From Nocardioides sp. Root122 (lineage in GTDB: Bacteria; Actinomycetota; Actinomycetes; Propionibacteriales; Nocardioidaceae): DNA of 64,000 bases. The stretch covers positions 124,001-188,000 of the forward strand of contig NZ_LMDE01000011.1 of assembly GCF_001425025.1 (NCBI RefSeq), in the 5' to 3' direction. The notes beneath the pieces were generated by a model, which was not told where the DNA came from, did not search any database, and worked only from the letters and a program-made list of their open reading frames with translations. Both the position numbers and the translations under genes were made by a program. How positions within the stretch are numbered: position 1 is the stretch's first letter; every line of letters begins with the position of its first letter. This document shows, piece by piece, positions 35,371-44,663 of the stretch.

Positions 35371-37023
35371 TCAGCCCCGCTTCTGCTTGACGATCTGCTC
35401 CTGCTCGACGTCCTCGTCCTCGAGAGCGACGTGCTCTTCCTTGCCGGCCTTGATGTTCTGGCCGTCGGAAGTCTCGAACTGGTCGAGGAAGGAGTCGTAG
35501 GCCGACGCGAGCTGGTCCTCGGTCGAGTCCTCGAACTTCAGGCTCTCGCGGATGCCGGCGAGGATGCCCTCGTGGCTGCGACGCAGGTAGTCGAGGAACT
35601 CGTTCTCGAAGCGCAGCACGTCGTCGGTCGGCACGTTGTCGAGCCGGCCCGAGGTGCCCGTCCACAGCGAGACCGTCATCTCCTCGACCGGGTACGGCGA
35701 GTACTGCGGCTGCTTGAGCAGCGCCATCAGGCGCTGGCCACGGTCGAGCTGCTGGCGCGAGGCCGCGTCGAGGTCGGAGGCGAACATCGCGAAGGCCTCC
35801 ATGGCGCGGAACTGCGCCAGGTCGACCTTGAGCGATCCGGTGACGGCCTTCATGGCCTTCGTCATCGCTGAGCCACCCACGCGCGAGACCGAGACACCCA
35901 CGTCGATCGCCGGGCGCTGGTTGGCCGCGAACAGGTCGGACTGCAGGAAGATCTGGCCGTCGGTGATCGAGATGACGTTGGTCGGGATGAACGCCGAGAC
36001 GTCGTTGGCCTTGGTCTCGATGATCGGCAGGCCCGTCATCGAGCCCTTGCCCATCTCGTCGGAGAGCTTCGCGCAGCGCTCGAGGAGCCGGCTGTGCAGG
36101 TAGAACACGTCGCCGGGGTAGGCCTCGCGGCCCGGCGGGCGACGCAGCAGCAGCGACACGGCGCGGTAGGCCTCGGCCTGCTTGGTCAGGTCGTCGAACA
36201 CGATCAGGACGTGCTTGCCCTCGTACATCCAGTGCTGGCCAATGGCCGAGCCGGTGTAGGGGGCGAGGTACTTGAAGCCGGCGGAGTCGGACGCGGGCGA
36301 GGCCACGATGGTCGTGTACTCGAGCGCGCCGGCCTCCTCGAGGGCGCCACGCACGGCGGCGATGGTCGAGCCCTTCTGGCCGATCGCGACGTAGATGCAG
36401 CGCACCTGCTTGTCCGGGTCGCCGGACTCCCAATTCTGCTTCTGGTTGATGATCGTGTCGATGGCGATCGTCGTCTTGCCCGTCGAGCGGTCACCGATGA
36501 TGAGCTGGCGCTGGCCGCGGCCGATGGGCGTCAGGGCGTCGATGGCCTTGATGCCGGTCGCGAGGGGCTCGTGCACCGACTTGCGCACCATCACGCCCGG
36601 AGCCTGGAGCTCCAGCGCGCGGCGGCCCTCGAGCGGGGTGATCTCGCCGAGACCGTCGATCGCGGTGCCGAGCGGGTCGACCACGCGGCCGAGGTAGCCG
36701 TCACCGACGGGGACCGAGAGGATCTCGCCCGTGCGGCGCACGACCTGGCCCTCCTCGATCTTGTCGAAGTCACCCAGGACGACGACACCGATCTCGCGGG
36801 TGTCGAGGTTCAGGGCGATGCCCAGCGTGCCGTCCTCGAACTCGAGCAGCTCGTTGGCCATGACCGAGGGCAGTCCGCTCACGCGGGCGATGCCGTCAGC
36901 GGCCTCCGCGACGGTGCCGACCTCTTCCGTGGTCGCCGACTCGGGCTTGTAGTCCGACACGAAGCGCTGAAGCGCGTCCCGGATCTCGTCCGGACGGATG
37001 GACAGCTCCGTCATTTCACTCAC
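35371..37023 (-). CDS. atpA: ATP synthase alpha subunit
   Basis: A 550-residue alpha subunit of F1 with P-loop [13 protein letters not shown] and the conserved region with the arginine finger near [10 protein letters not shown]. The C-terminus is about 30 residues longer than in E. coli and very acidic to basic ([17 protein letters not shown]), a tail of the kind known in actinobacteria; in mycobacteria a C-terminal alpha extension blocks ATP hydrolysis. A 62-base gap separates it from atpH. Confidence 0.97.
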   Translation of the reverse strand: MSEMTELSIRPDEIRDALQRFVSDYKPESATTEEVGTVAEAADGIARVSGLPSVMANELLEFEDGTLGIALNLDTREIGVVVLGDFDKIEEGQVVRRTGEILSVPVGDGYLGRVVDPLGTAIDGLGEITPLEGRRALELQAPGVMVRKSVHEPLATGIKAIDALTPIGRGQRQLIIGDRSTGKTTIAIDTIINQKQNWESGDPDKQVRCIYVAIGQKGSTIAAVRGALEEAGALEYTTIVASPASDSAGFKYLAPYTGSAIGQHWMYEGKHVLIVFDDLTKQAEAYRAVSLLLRRPPGREAYPGDVFYLHSRLLERCAKLSDEMGKGSMTGLPIIETKANDVSAFIPTNVISITDGQIFLQSDLFAANQRPAIDVGVSVSRVGGSAMTKAMKAVTGSLKVDLAQFRAMEAFAMFASDLDAASRQQLDRGQRLMALLKQPQYSPYPVEEMTVSLWTGTSGRLDNVPTDDVLRFENEFLDYLRRSHEGILAGIRESLKFEDSTEDQLASAYDSFLDQFETSDGQNIKAGKEEHVALEDEDVEQEQIVKQKRG

Positions 37024-37085
37024 CTGTTTCTCTGGGTCTGCTCGAAAGTTCTTGCTGGGTCTGGGGTGTCGCTGCGTGGTGCTGG

Positions 37086-37879
37086 TCAGCCGGCGAGCTT
37101 GCGCCCGGCGTCGTCGAGGCGGCTCGCGACCGTCCCGTCGATGACGTCGTCACCGATGTCGACCCGGATGCCGCCGATGACCTCGGGGTCGACGACGACG
37201 TTGAGGTGGACCGTGCGGCCGTAGGTGCGCGAGAGCACGGCCTGCAGGCGCTCGCGGTCGGTCTCGGCCAGGGGCCGGGCGACGCGCACCGTGGCGACCC
37301 GCTGCTCGCGGACCTCCGCGGCCACCTTCTGGTACTCGGTCAGCGCCGCACCCACGGTGCGGTGGCTGCCCGAGAGGGACTGCTGGACCAGCGAGACGGT
37401 CGCCGGCAGCGTCTTGTCGGACAGCAGGTCGCTCACGAGGGCGACCTTGTCGGCCCGGCTGCGTGCCGGGTCGGAGAGCGCGTCGCGGAGCTCCGGGCTG
37501 CCCTGCACGAGCTGGTTGACCGCGAACAGCTCGTCCTCGAGCCTGTCGGCCTGGTCGGCAGCTGACCGGACGACGGCGACCACGCCCAGCTGCTCGAGGG
37601 CGTCGGCGAGGTCCCGCGCCGAGGTCCAGCGGTGGGCCACGGCAGTGGTGACCACCTCGAGGGCCTCGCCGGACACCTTGCCGGACAGCACCTCGCGGAG
37701 CAGGCCGGCCTTGGCCTCGCCGAGGACGGAGACGTCAGTGGCGATCCGGCGCAGGCCCGGCTCGGCGCGGAACAGGTCCGCCGTACCGAACAGGTCCTGG
37801 CCCACCTGGCGCAGGTCACCCGTGCCGGGCAGCACACCGGCTGCCGCGGCGTAGGCGTCTGCGGACGCACCTCGCATCA

Positions 37880-37880
<1 letters not shown>
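37086..37880 (-). CDS. atpH: ATP synthase delta subunit
   Basis: A 264-residue delta subunit, the cap that joins the peripheral stalk to F1. It is longer than the E. coli protein (about 177 residues), as in streptomycetes, with a helical N-terminal extension before the canonical domain; the ending [20 protein letters not shown] and [20 protein letters not shown] is typical. Its ATG overlaps the atpF stop by one base. Unlike mycobacteria, delta is not fused to a b-type subunit. Confidence 0.94.
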
Positions 37881-38473
<593 letters not shown>

Positions 38474-38495
38474 TCAGTCGTGCAAGCGGGTCGTG

Positions 38496-38699
38496 TCAGA
38501 GGACGAACGCGAGCGCGATACCGATGATGGCGAGCGCCTCGGCGAGGGCGAAGCCCAGGATGGCGATCGACTGGAGGCGGCTCTGGGCCTCGGGCTGACG
38601 GGCGACGCCGGAGATGTACGCCGCGAAGATCAGGCCGATACCGACACCCGGGCCGATGGCCGCAAGTCCGTAGCCGATCATGTTGAGGTTGCCGTCCAC
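38496..38699 (-). CDS. atpE: ATP synthase c subunit
   Basis: A 67-residue c subunit that forms the membrane rotor ring. Two helices are joined by the polar loop ARQPEAQ, and the proton-binding carboxylate is Glu54 in [11 protein letters not shown]. The Gly-rich first helix ([13 protein letters not shown]) is normal. It is somewhat shorter than the mycobacterial protein. Confidence 0.97.
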   Translation of the reverse strand: MDGNLNMIGYGLAAIGPGVGIGLIFAAYISGVARQPEAQSRLQSIAILGFALAEALAIIGIALAFVL

Positions 38700-38770
38700 G
38701 GCAGTTTCCTTTCGGTTGGTGCTACTTCAGGTAGGGGTGGTGCAGATCGAGGGGGCGCTGAGCGCGGGGC

Positions 38771-39568
38771 TCAGTGCTCGTCGGCGAGGGCGCCGGAGAT
38801 GTACATCGCGTTGAGCAGGGTGAAGACGTAGGCCTGCAGGAACTGCACCAGGAGCTCGAGGAACGAGATCGCGATGGCGAGGACCCAGGCGAGCGGGCCG
38901 GCGACGTAGCCGATGCCGCCGTACTCCAGCAGGAACAGGCCACCGGTGGAGAACAGGATGAGCAGGAGGTGGCCGGCGAACATGTTGGCGAACAGACGCA
39001 GCGCCAGCGTGACCGGGCGGACCAGGATGTTGGAGAAGAACTCGAGCGGCACCAGGAGGGGGTACATCACCGGGCTCACGCCGCTCGGGACGCTCTGCAG
39101 CTTGAGGTAGCCGAGGAGCCCGTGCTTCTTGATGCCCACGCCGTTGTAGATGAGCCAGCTCAGCGCGGCCAGCGCGTAGGCCATCGAGGCACGCGAGAAG
39201 GTCGGGAACTGGATGCCCGGGATCGAGGCGAAGGCGTTGTTGATGAGGATGAAGAAGAAGAGCGTCACCAGGTAGGGGACGAACTTGATGAAGTCGTGGC
39301 TGCCGATGATGTCGCGGCCGATCGAGTTGCGGACCATGCCGTAGGCGCTCTCGCCGGCGAACTGCAGGCGGCCCGGCACGAGGGTGGCGCGGCGGAACGC
39401 GGCGTAGAAGAAGACGAAGACGACGAGCGCGCCGAGGACCAGCTGGACCATGGGCTTGGTGACGGCGGTGTCACCGATGTGGAACAGCGCCTGCTTGGAG
39501 AAGTCGAAGCTGTTGGGCCCCGGAGCGACGAATTCGCCTCCGGACGCAGCCATCGTGGTGCCGAACAT
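38771..39568 (-). CDS. atpB: ATP synthase a subunit
   Basis: A 265-residue membrane subunit forming the proton half-channels. The essential Arg is in LALRLFANMFAGH, and the final helices read ISFLELLVQFLQAYVFTLL. About six membrane helices are predicted. It is followed after 71 bases by atpE. Confidence 0.97.
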   Translation of the reverse strand: MFGTTMAASGGEFVAPGPNSFDFSKQALFHIGDTAVTKPMVQLVLGALVVFVFFYAAFRRATLVPGRLQFAGESAYGMVRNSIGRDIIGSHDFIKFVPYLVTLFFFILINNAFASIPGIQFPTFSRASMAYALAALSWLIYNGVGIKKHGLLGYLKLQSVPSGVSPVMYPLLVPLEFFSNILVRPVTLALRLFANMFAGHLLLILFSTGGLFLLEYGGIGYVAGPLAWVLAIAISFLELLVQFLQAYVFTLLNAMYISGALADEH

Positions 39569-39580
39569 CGAGTCAGTCTC

Positions 39581-39838
39581 CTACTGGCTTGCCTTGTTGA
39601 ACCGTGCGTATGTCATGTAGATCCCGAAGCCGGCACCGACGAGGATGCCGATCGCCACGAGGAAGTCCGTGCCGAGCCACCGGTCGAGCGCCCAGCCAGC
39701 GAGACCGTAGACGCCCACACCCGAGACGATGTAGCCGAAGGCGTGCCAGGGGTCGCCCTTGGGGGTGTCGTCGGGTCCGGCCGTCGGGGGAAGCTGTCGA
39801 GCCATCGCGGTCCGCACACTAGCAGCGGATTCGGTCAT
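39581..39838 (-). CDS. AtpZ/AtpI-like small membrane protein
   Basis: An 85-residue protein with two membrane helices (FGYIVSGVGVYGLAGWALD and FLVAIGILVGAGFGIYMTY), the AtpZ pattern. AtpI/AtpZ proteins help assemble the c-ring or supply magnesium or calcium to the ATP synthase. Its ATG overlaps the stop of the preceding gene by four bases, and atpB follows 12 bases later. Confidence 0.85.
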   Translation of the reverse strand: MTESAASVRTAMARQLPPTAGPDDTPKGDPWHAFGYIVSGVGVYGLAGWALDRWLGTDFLVAIGILVGAGFGIYMTYARFNKASQ

Positions 39839-40326
39839 CGCTCACCCCCGGGGTGGTCCACCAACGCGTCGCTGGGAGAGGTCTCGGGAGAGGTCTCGGA
39901 GGGCAGGTCGTAGACCGGGATCCGCTGGCGCGTGGCCGCCACCAGCTGGCCGGTCACCCAGAGCAGCGTCACTGCGATCACGGCGGCGGCGAACCAGCCC
40001 CGCGAGAGGTCCGCGTCGCTCACGCCGGCACGCTCGATGGCGGCGATGCAGAGCGCCAGCACGAGGAGCTGCAGGGCGTACGTCATGAGCGCGACGAGCA
40101 GCGAGGCGGACGGCATCAGCCGCGCCACGACCGTCACCACGGCGGTCCCGGCTGCAAACACGGCGAGCGTCAGCACTCCCCCGCCGGCGGCGCCGACCAC
40201 GGCGGCGCGGTCGTCGACCAGCGCGGCGGCCCCGACGAGCACGAGGACCGCGGCGGCACCTGCAGCCAGCGCACCGAGGAGCGGGGGGAACCCGGTCCGG
40301 GTGTCCTGCGTCGACTCGGTCGTCAT
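39835..40326 (-). CDS. AtpI-like membrane protein
   Basis: A 163-residue protein with four membrane helices and a hydrophilic C-terminal tail, in the position of Rv1303 of M. tuberculosis. It resembles ATP synthase protein I in topology, but sequence similarity is weak. It is the first gene after the wecA hairpin and probably the first gene of the atp transcription unit. The ATG at 40324-40326 is used; a longer frame exists but crosses the promoter region. Confidence 0.75.
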   Translation of the reverse strand: MTTESTQDTRTGFPPLLGALAAGAAAVLVLVGAAALVDDRAAVVGAAGGGVLTLAVFAAGTAVVTVVARLMPSASLLVALMTYALQLLVLALCIAAIERAGVSDADLSRGWFAAAVIAVTLLWVTGQLVAATRQRIPVYDLPSETSPETSPSDALVDHPGGER

Positions 40327-40365
40327 GGCGGCGGCCTGTCCGTTGTGGGGCGGTCTCTGACTGCT

Positions 40366-40381
40366 CGTGAAAACTATCACA
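40366..40381 (-). promoter_or_regulatory. CRP/GlxR-like site at the head of the atp genes
   Basis: On the minus strand the sequence TGTGATAGTTTTCACG fits the CRP/GlxR consensus TGTGA-N6-TCACA in 9 of the 10 defined bases. It lies 40 bases upstream of the first atp-cluster gene and just after the wecA stop hairpin, a good place for cAMP-dependent control. Confidence 0.55.
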
Positions 40382-40385
40382 AAGT

Positions 40386-40413
40386 CCCGGACCCCCTCCA
40401 ATCAGGGTCCGGG
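40386..40413 (-). terminator. Hairpin spanning the wecA stop codon
   Basis: CCCGGACCC (40386-40394) and GGGTCCGGG (40405-40413) form a perfect 9-base stem; the wecA TGA is in the 10-base loop. On the minus strand it is followed by ACTTTGTGATAGTTTT. It may partly terminate wecA transcription before the atp genes. Confidence 0.55.
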
Positions 40414-41628
40414 CAGGTGCTCCTCGGGCTCGTGCTGCGGGTCTGACGATGCCTCATCCACGTCCCCCGCGCGACCCTCGACCACGGCGTTCTGCGGCAG
40501 GCCGGTGTCGCCGAGACCGGTCTTGGACGGGCGGTGCAGCTTGGGGAGCACGAAGGTCATCGCCACGGCGAGCGCCAGCATCGAGCCGAGGCCGATCCAC
40601 ACCAGCGGGTCGTCGTAGAGGCTGACGAGCACCGCACCCGTGGCGAGCGTGAACGCCCAGGTCCACATGATCAGGACGGCCCGGCGCTGGGAGTGCCCGA
40701 TCTCGAGGAGCCGGTGGTGCAGGTGCTGCTTGTCCGCGCTCATCGGCGAGCGACCCGCGCGCGTGCGACGCACCACCGCGAGCACCATGTCGACCATCGG
40801 CACCATCAGCAACGAGATCGGCAGCAGGACCGGCAGGACCGTCACGAAGACGGCGTTGCCCTCGCTGCTCACGTCGGCGGCGGGGAACTGGCCGGACATG
40901 GTCAGCACGCTCCCCGACAGCACCAGGCCGATGAGCATCGAGCCGGAGTCGCCCATGAAGAGGCGGGCCGGGTGGAAGTTGTGCGGCAGGAAGCCGGCAC
41001 AGGCGCCGGCCAGCGCCGCGCTCAGCAGGGCACCAGTGGTGGCGAGGTTGAGGTTGTTGGTGGCCGTCAACGTGTAGCAGTACAGGAAGAACGCGGCGGC
41101 GCCGATGCCGACCACGCCCGCCGCCAGGCCGTCGAGCCCGTCCACGAAGTTCACCGCGTTCATCGTGCCGATCACCAGCAGCAGGGTCAGCAGTGCGGCC
41201 TGGGAGCTGTCGAGCGAGAACAGCTCCCCCTGGGTGTTGGGGAACCACCAGAACCGCACGCCCTGGGTGACGAGGAACCCGGCGACCAGGACCTGTCCGC
41301 CGAGCTTGGTGAGCGCATCGAGGTCGAAGATGTCGTCGAGGACGCCGAGGGCGCAGATCATCGCCCCCGCCACCACGACGTTGCGCGCGTCGTCGAAGAC
41401 GAAGTAGTCGCTCCTGGACAGGAAGGGCAGGTGGGTCGCCACCAGGTACGCCGCGGCCAGCCCGCCGAGCATGGCGAGCCCGCCCAGGTAGGGGATCGGC
41501 TCCGCGTGCACGTCGCGGTCGCGGACCGCGGCGACGGCGCCGGTGCGCAGCGCGATCTCCCGGGCGATGACGGTGAGCAGGTAGGTCACCGACAGGGCGA
41601 CCAGGAAGACGAGGAGGTACTCCCGCAC
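40402..41628 (-). CDS. wecA: Undecaprenyl-phosphate GlcNAc-1-phosphate transferase
   Basis: A 408-residue multispanning enzyme of the MraY/WecA family. It moves a sugar-1-phosphate from a UDP-sugar to decaprenyl or undecaprenyl phosphate at the membrane, starting cell-wall arabinogalactan-type or teichoic acid polymers. Visible are AVNFVDGLDGLAAG and RLFMGDSGSMLIG (catalytic Asp residues) and the His motif DKQHLHHRL. The start is GTG, 5 bases after the sua5 stop. In M. tuberculosis the equivalent gene is Rv1302. A cytoplasmic tail of about 40 residues follows the last helix. Confidence 0.93.
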   Translation of the reverse strand: MREYLLVFLVALSVTYLLTVIAREIALRTGAVAAVRDRDVHAEPIPYLGGLAMLGGLAAAYLVATHLPFLSRSDYFVFDDARNVVVAGAMICALGVLDDIFDLDALTKLGGQVLVAGFLVTQGVRFWWFPNTQGELFSLDSSQAALLTLLLVIGTMNAVNFVDGLDGLAAGVVGIGAAAFFLYCYTLTATNNLNLATTGALLSAALAGACAGFLPHNFHPARLFMGDSGSMLIGLVLSGSVLTMSGQFPAADVSSEGNAVFVTVLPVLLPISLLMVPMVDMVLAVVRRTRAGRSPMSADKQHLHHRLLEIGHSQRRAVLIMWTWAFTLATGAVLVSLYDDPLVWIGLGSMLALAVAMTFVLPKLHRPSKTGLGDTGLPQNAVVEGRAGDVDEASSDPQHEPEEHLPGP

Positions 41629-41633
41629 GCGGC

Positions 41634-42299
41634 CTAGCCCTCGTCCGTCAGCACGACGCCGTGCTCCTCGATCGCGGCGTTGAGCACGTCGAGGGACAGG
41701 GCGCCGAGCCGCAGCACGCGGCCCTCGGGGACCGTGACGTCGATGATCGTGGACGCCTCCCCACCGGGCGACGTGCCGGCGTCGACGATGACGGCCACGG
41801 CGTCGCCGAGCATCTCCTCGGCCTGGTCGGCATCGGTCGCGGCGGGGCGTCCGGTCAGGTTGGCCGAGCTGACGGCGAGCGGGCCGGTGCGCTCGAGGAC
41901 CGCGAGCGCGACCTCGTCGTCGGGCATCCGCACCGCGACGGTGCCCCGGGTCTCCCCCAGGTCCCACATCAGCGAGGCCTGCTGGCGGCAGACGAGGGTC
42001 AGCGGGCCGGGCCAGAACTGCTCCACGAGGGTGCGTGCCCACGTGGGCACGCCCTCGGCCAGCGCGTCGAGGGTGGTGGCCGCCGAGACGAGCACGGGCG
42101 GCGGCATGTCACGGCCGCGTCCCTTCGCCTCGAGCAGTCCCTTGACGGCGTCGTGGGAGAACGCGTCGGCGGCGATGCCGTAGACGGTGTCCGTCGGGAT
42201 CACCACCAGCTGTCCACGTCGTACGGCGGCAGCCGCGGCGCTCACCGCCGCCTCCCGCTCCTCCTCGGTCGAGGTCGCAAGCCTGTCCACGGCGCTCAT
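41634..42299 (-). CDS. sua5: L-threonylcarbamoyladenylate synthase
   Basis: A 221-residue enzyme of the Sua5/YrdC/TsaC family. It makes threonylcarbamoyl-AMP from threonine, bicarbonate and ATP for the t6A base of tRNAs that read ANN codons. The signature is VVIPTDTVYGIAADA, with LEAKGRGRDMPPPVLVS (usually KGR) and PLAVSSANLTG. It lacks the long C-terminal Sua5 extension, so it is the short TsaC form. Its ATG overlaps the prmC stop (ATGA). Confidence 0.93.
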   Translation of the reverse strand: MSAVDRLATSTEEEREAAVSAAAAAVRRGQLVVIPTDTVYGIAADAFSHDAVKGLLEAKGRGRDMPPPVLVSAATTLDALAEGVPTWARTLVEQFWPGPLTLVCRQQASLMWDLGETRGTVAVRMPDDEVALAVLERTGPLAVSSANLTGRPAATDADQAEEMLGDAVAVIVDAGTSPGGEASTIIDVTVPEGRVLRLGALSLDVLNAAIEEHGVVLTDEG

Positions 42300-43138
42300 C
42301 GTGCCAGTCGCGCGGTCAGATAGCGGGGTCGACCCGCGAGGTCGCGGTGGTCGGCCACGTCGAGCCAGCGCCCGGTCGAGGCGAAGACCCCCGGGGCGGA
42401 CTCGCCCTGGACGTCCGCGTGCTCGGCACCGACCACTCCCCCGGGCCGCAGCAGCAGGGCAGCGCGCTGCTCGAGGACGCGGATGGCGTCGAGCCCGTCC
42501 TGGCCGGAGAACAGGGCGAGGTGCGGGTCGTGGTCGCGGGCCTCCGCGGCGACCGACTCCCAAGCCTCGAGCGGGATGTAGGGCGGGTTGCACACCACGA
42601 CGTCGACGGTGCCGCAGAGGTCGTCGAACGCGGTGGCCAGGTCTCCGTGGCGCAGGTCCACACCGGTGCCGCTGAGGTTGCGCTCGGCCCAGGCCAGGGC
42701 TCCCTCGTCGAGCTCGACCGCGTGGACCTCGGCGTCGGGGACCTCGTCGGCGACCGCCCTGGCGATGGCGCCCGAGCCGGTGCAGAGGTCGACCACCACC
42801 GCGGGACGACCGAGGGCGCCTGCACGCTCGATCGCCCAGCCGGCGAGCAGCTCGGTCTCCGGACGGGGCACGAAGACACCGGGACCGACGGCCAGCTCGA
42901 CATGGCGGAACGCCGCGCTGCCGGTCAGGTGCTGCAGCGGCTCGCGGACCGCACGGCGCGCCAGGAGGGCGTCGTACTGCTCCTGCGCCTCCCCGTCGAG
43001 GTCGTCGACGAGCGGGAGGCGGCCGAGCGGCACGCCCAGGACGTGGGCCAGCAGCAGGTCGGCGTCGCGCTCCGGGGAGGCGACGCCCGCCTCCCGCAGC
43101 CGGGCCGCAGCGTCGCGTCGAGCCACACGCGCGCGCAC
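42296..43138 (-). CDS. prmC: Release factor glutamine methyltransferase
   Basis: A 280-residue SAM-dependent methyltransferase that methylates the Gln of the GGQ motif in release factors. The N-terminal helical domain is followed by the methyltransferase domain with PRPETELL, the SAM loop VDLCTGSGAIA and the catalytic NPPYIP. The GTG start follows the prfA stop with no gap, so substrate and enzyme are translated together. Confidence 0.95.
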   Translation of the reverse strand: MRARVARRDAAARLREAGVASPERDADLLLAHVLGVPLGRLPLVDDLDGEAQEQYDALLARRAVREPLQHLTGSAAFRHVELAVGPGVFVPRPETELLAGWAIERAGALGRPAVVVDLCTGSGAIARAVADEVPDAEVHAVELDEGALAWAERNLSGTGVDLRHGDLATAFDDLCGTVDVVVCNPPYIPLEAWESVAAEARDHDPHLALFSGQDGLDAIRVLEQRAALLLRPGGVVGAEHADVQGESAPGVFASTGRWLDVADHRDLAGRPRYLTARLAR

Positions 43139-44212
43139 TCAGCCCTCCAGCGCGGCCAGCCGGGCGGCCATGTCGGTCTCGACGCACGAGTCGAGCACCG
43201 GCTGGAGGTCGCCGTCGAGCACCTGGTCGAGGTTGTAGGACTTGTAGCCGGTGCGGTGGTCGGAGATCCGGTTCTCCGGGAAGTTGTAGGTGCGGATCCG
43301 CTCGGAGCGGTCGACGGTGCGCACCTGCGAGCGGCGCGCCTCGCTGGCCTCGGCGTCGGCCGCGTCCTGGGCGACCTGCAGCAGCCGGGCGCGGAGGATC
43401 CGCATCGCCGACTCCTTGTTCTGCAGCTGGCTCTTCTCGTTCTGGCAGCTCGCCACGATGCCGGTCGGCAGGTGCGTGATCCGCACGGCCGAGTCGGTCG
43501 TGTTGACGCTCTGGCCGCCGGGGCCGCTGGAGCGGAAGACGTCGATGCGGAGGTCGTTGTCGTCGATCGTGACGTCGACCTGCTCGGCCTCGGGCATCAC
43601 GAGGACGCCCGCGGCGGAGGTGTGGACGCGGCCCTGCGACTCGGTGACCGGGACGCGTTGCACCCGGTGCACACCGCCCTCGAACTTCAGCAGCGCGTAC
43701 GGCGCCTGGCCGGGCTCGACGGTCCCCTTCGCCTTCACCGCGGCGGTCACCGACTTGTAGCCCCCGAGGTCGGACTCGGTGGCGTCGAGCACCTCCACGC
43801 TCCAGCCGCGGCCCTCGGCGTAGCGGGAGTACATCCGCAGCAGGTCGCCGGCGAACAGCGCCGACTCCTCGCCGCCCTCGCCCGACTTGATCTCCAGCAG
43901 GGCGTCCTTGCCGTCGGTCGGGTCGCGCGGCACGAGGAGGCGGCGCAGCCGCTCCCCCGCCACCTCGCGGCGCACCGCGAGCTCCTCGGCCTCCTGGGCG
44001 AACGCGGGGTCGTCGGCGCCGAGCTCGCGCGCGGCCTCGATGTCGTCGCCGAGCTGCTGCCAGTCCTGCCACGTGGTGACGACCGCGGTGAGCTCGGCGT
44101 AGCGCTGGTTGAGCTGCTTGGCCAGGCGCTGGTCGGCATGGGTCTCGGGCAGGGCAAGGCGCTGCTCGAGCTCGGCGTGCTCCTCGCGCATCCCCTCGAC
44201 GGCCTCGAACAT
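43139..44212 (-). CDS. prfA: Peptide chain release factor 1
   Basis: A 357-residue class I release factor. The peptidyl-hydrolysis motif is in [15 protein letters not shown]. The recognition loop for UAG/UAA and the helical N-terminal domain are complete in length. The ATG has AGGAGGAG directly upstream. Confidence 0.96.
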   Translation of the reverse strand: MFEAVEGMREEHAELEQRLALPETHADQRLAKQLNQRYAELTAVVTTWQDWQQLGDDIEAARELGADDPAFAQEAEELAVRREVAGERLRRLLVPRDPTDGKDALLEIKSGEGGEESALFAGDLLRMYSRYAEGRGWSVEVLDATESDLGGYKSVTAAVKAKGTVEPGQAPYALLKFEGGVHRVQRVPVTESQGRVHTSAAGVLVMPEAEQVDVTIDDNDLRIDVFRSSGPGGQSVNTTDSAVRITHLPTGIVASCQNEKSQLQNKESAMRILRARLLQVAQDAADAEASEARRSQVRTVDRSERIRTYNFPENRISDHRTGYKSYNLDQVLDGDLQPVLDSCVETDMAARLAALEG

Positions 44213-44253
44213 CGCTCCTCCTCCTGATCCCCCGGTGCCCGGACAGACGACAA

Positions 44254-44290
44254 GGCGCCGGCCACCCGCGAAGTGCGGGCGACCGGCGCC
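44254..44290 (-). terminator. Hairpin after rpmE
   Basis: GGCGCCGG (44254-44261) and CCGGCGCC (44283-44290) with an inner CCCGC/GCGGG pair form a strong stem 9 bases after the rpmE stop; on the minus strand TTGTCGTC follows. It probably ends the rho-rpmE message or limits read-through to prfA. Confidence 0.65.
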
Positions 44291-44299
44291 TGACGTGGA

Positions 44300-44521
44300 C
44301 TACTTGGACTCAGCAGCCTTCTTGGCGTAGCGGGCCTCGAAGCGGGCGACGCGGCCGCCGGTGTCGAGGATCTTCTGCTTGCCGGTGTAGAACGGGTGGC
44401 ACTGCGAGCAGACATCGGCGTGGATCGAGCCGGAGGTCGCGGTGCTACGGGTGGTGAACGACGCGCCACAGGTGCAGGTGACCTGGGTCTCGACGTAGTC
44501 GGGGTGGGTGTCCTTCTTCAT
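44300..44521 (-). CDS. rpmE: 50S ribosomal protein L31 (zinc form)
   Basis: A 73-residue bL31. The Cys residues of the zinc-binding form are present (CTCGASF and [12 protein letters not shown]), in contrast to the zinc-free paralogue made in zinc starvation. The ATG at 44519-44521 gives the normal start MKKDTHPDY. It lies between rho and prfA, as in other actinobacteria. Confidence 0.97.
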   Translation of the reverse strand: MKKDTHPDYVETQVTCTCGASFTTRSTATSGSIHADVCSQCHPFYTGKQKILDTGGRVARFEARYAKKAAESK

Positions 44522-44663
44522 GGTCTTCCTCTCGATTGCTCCGGGTCGTCCCGCGCGGATGCAAGGACGTGAACCGGAACCGACGCACAAGTGTGCCACC
44601 GGTCTGAACAACGGCGCCAATCCGTGTGTTCCCCGCGGGGAGCACCCGGTCGGCGGGTGGTCC

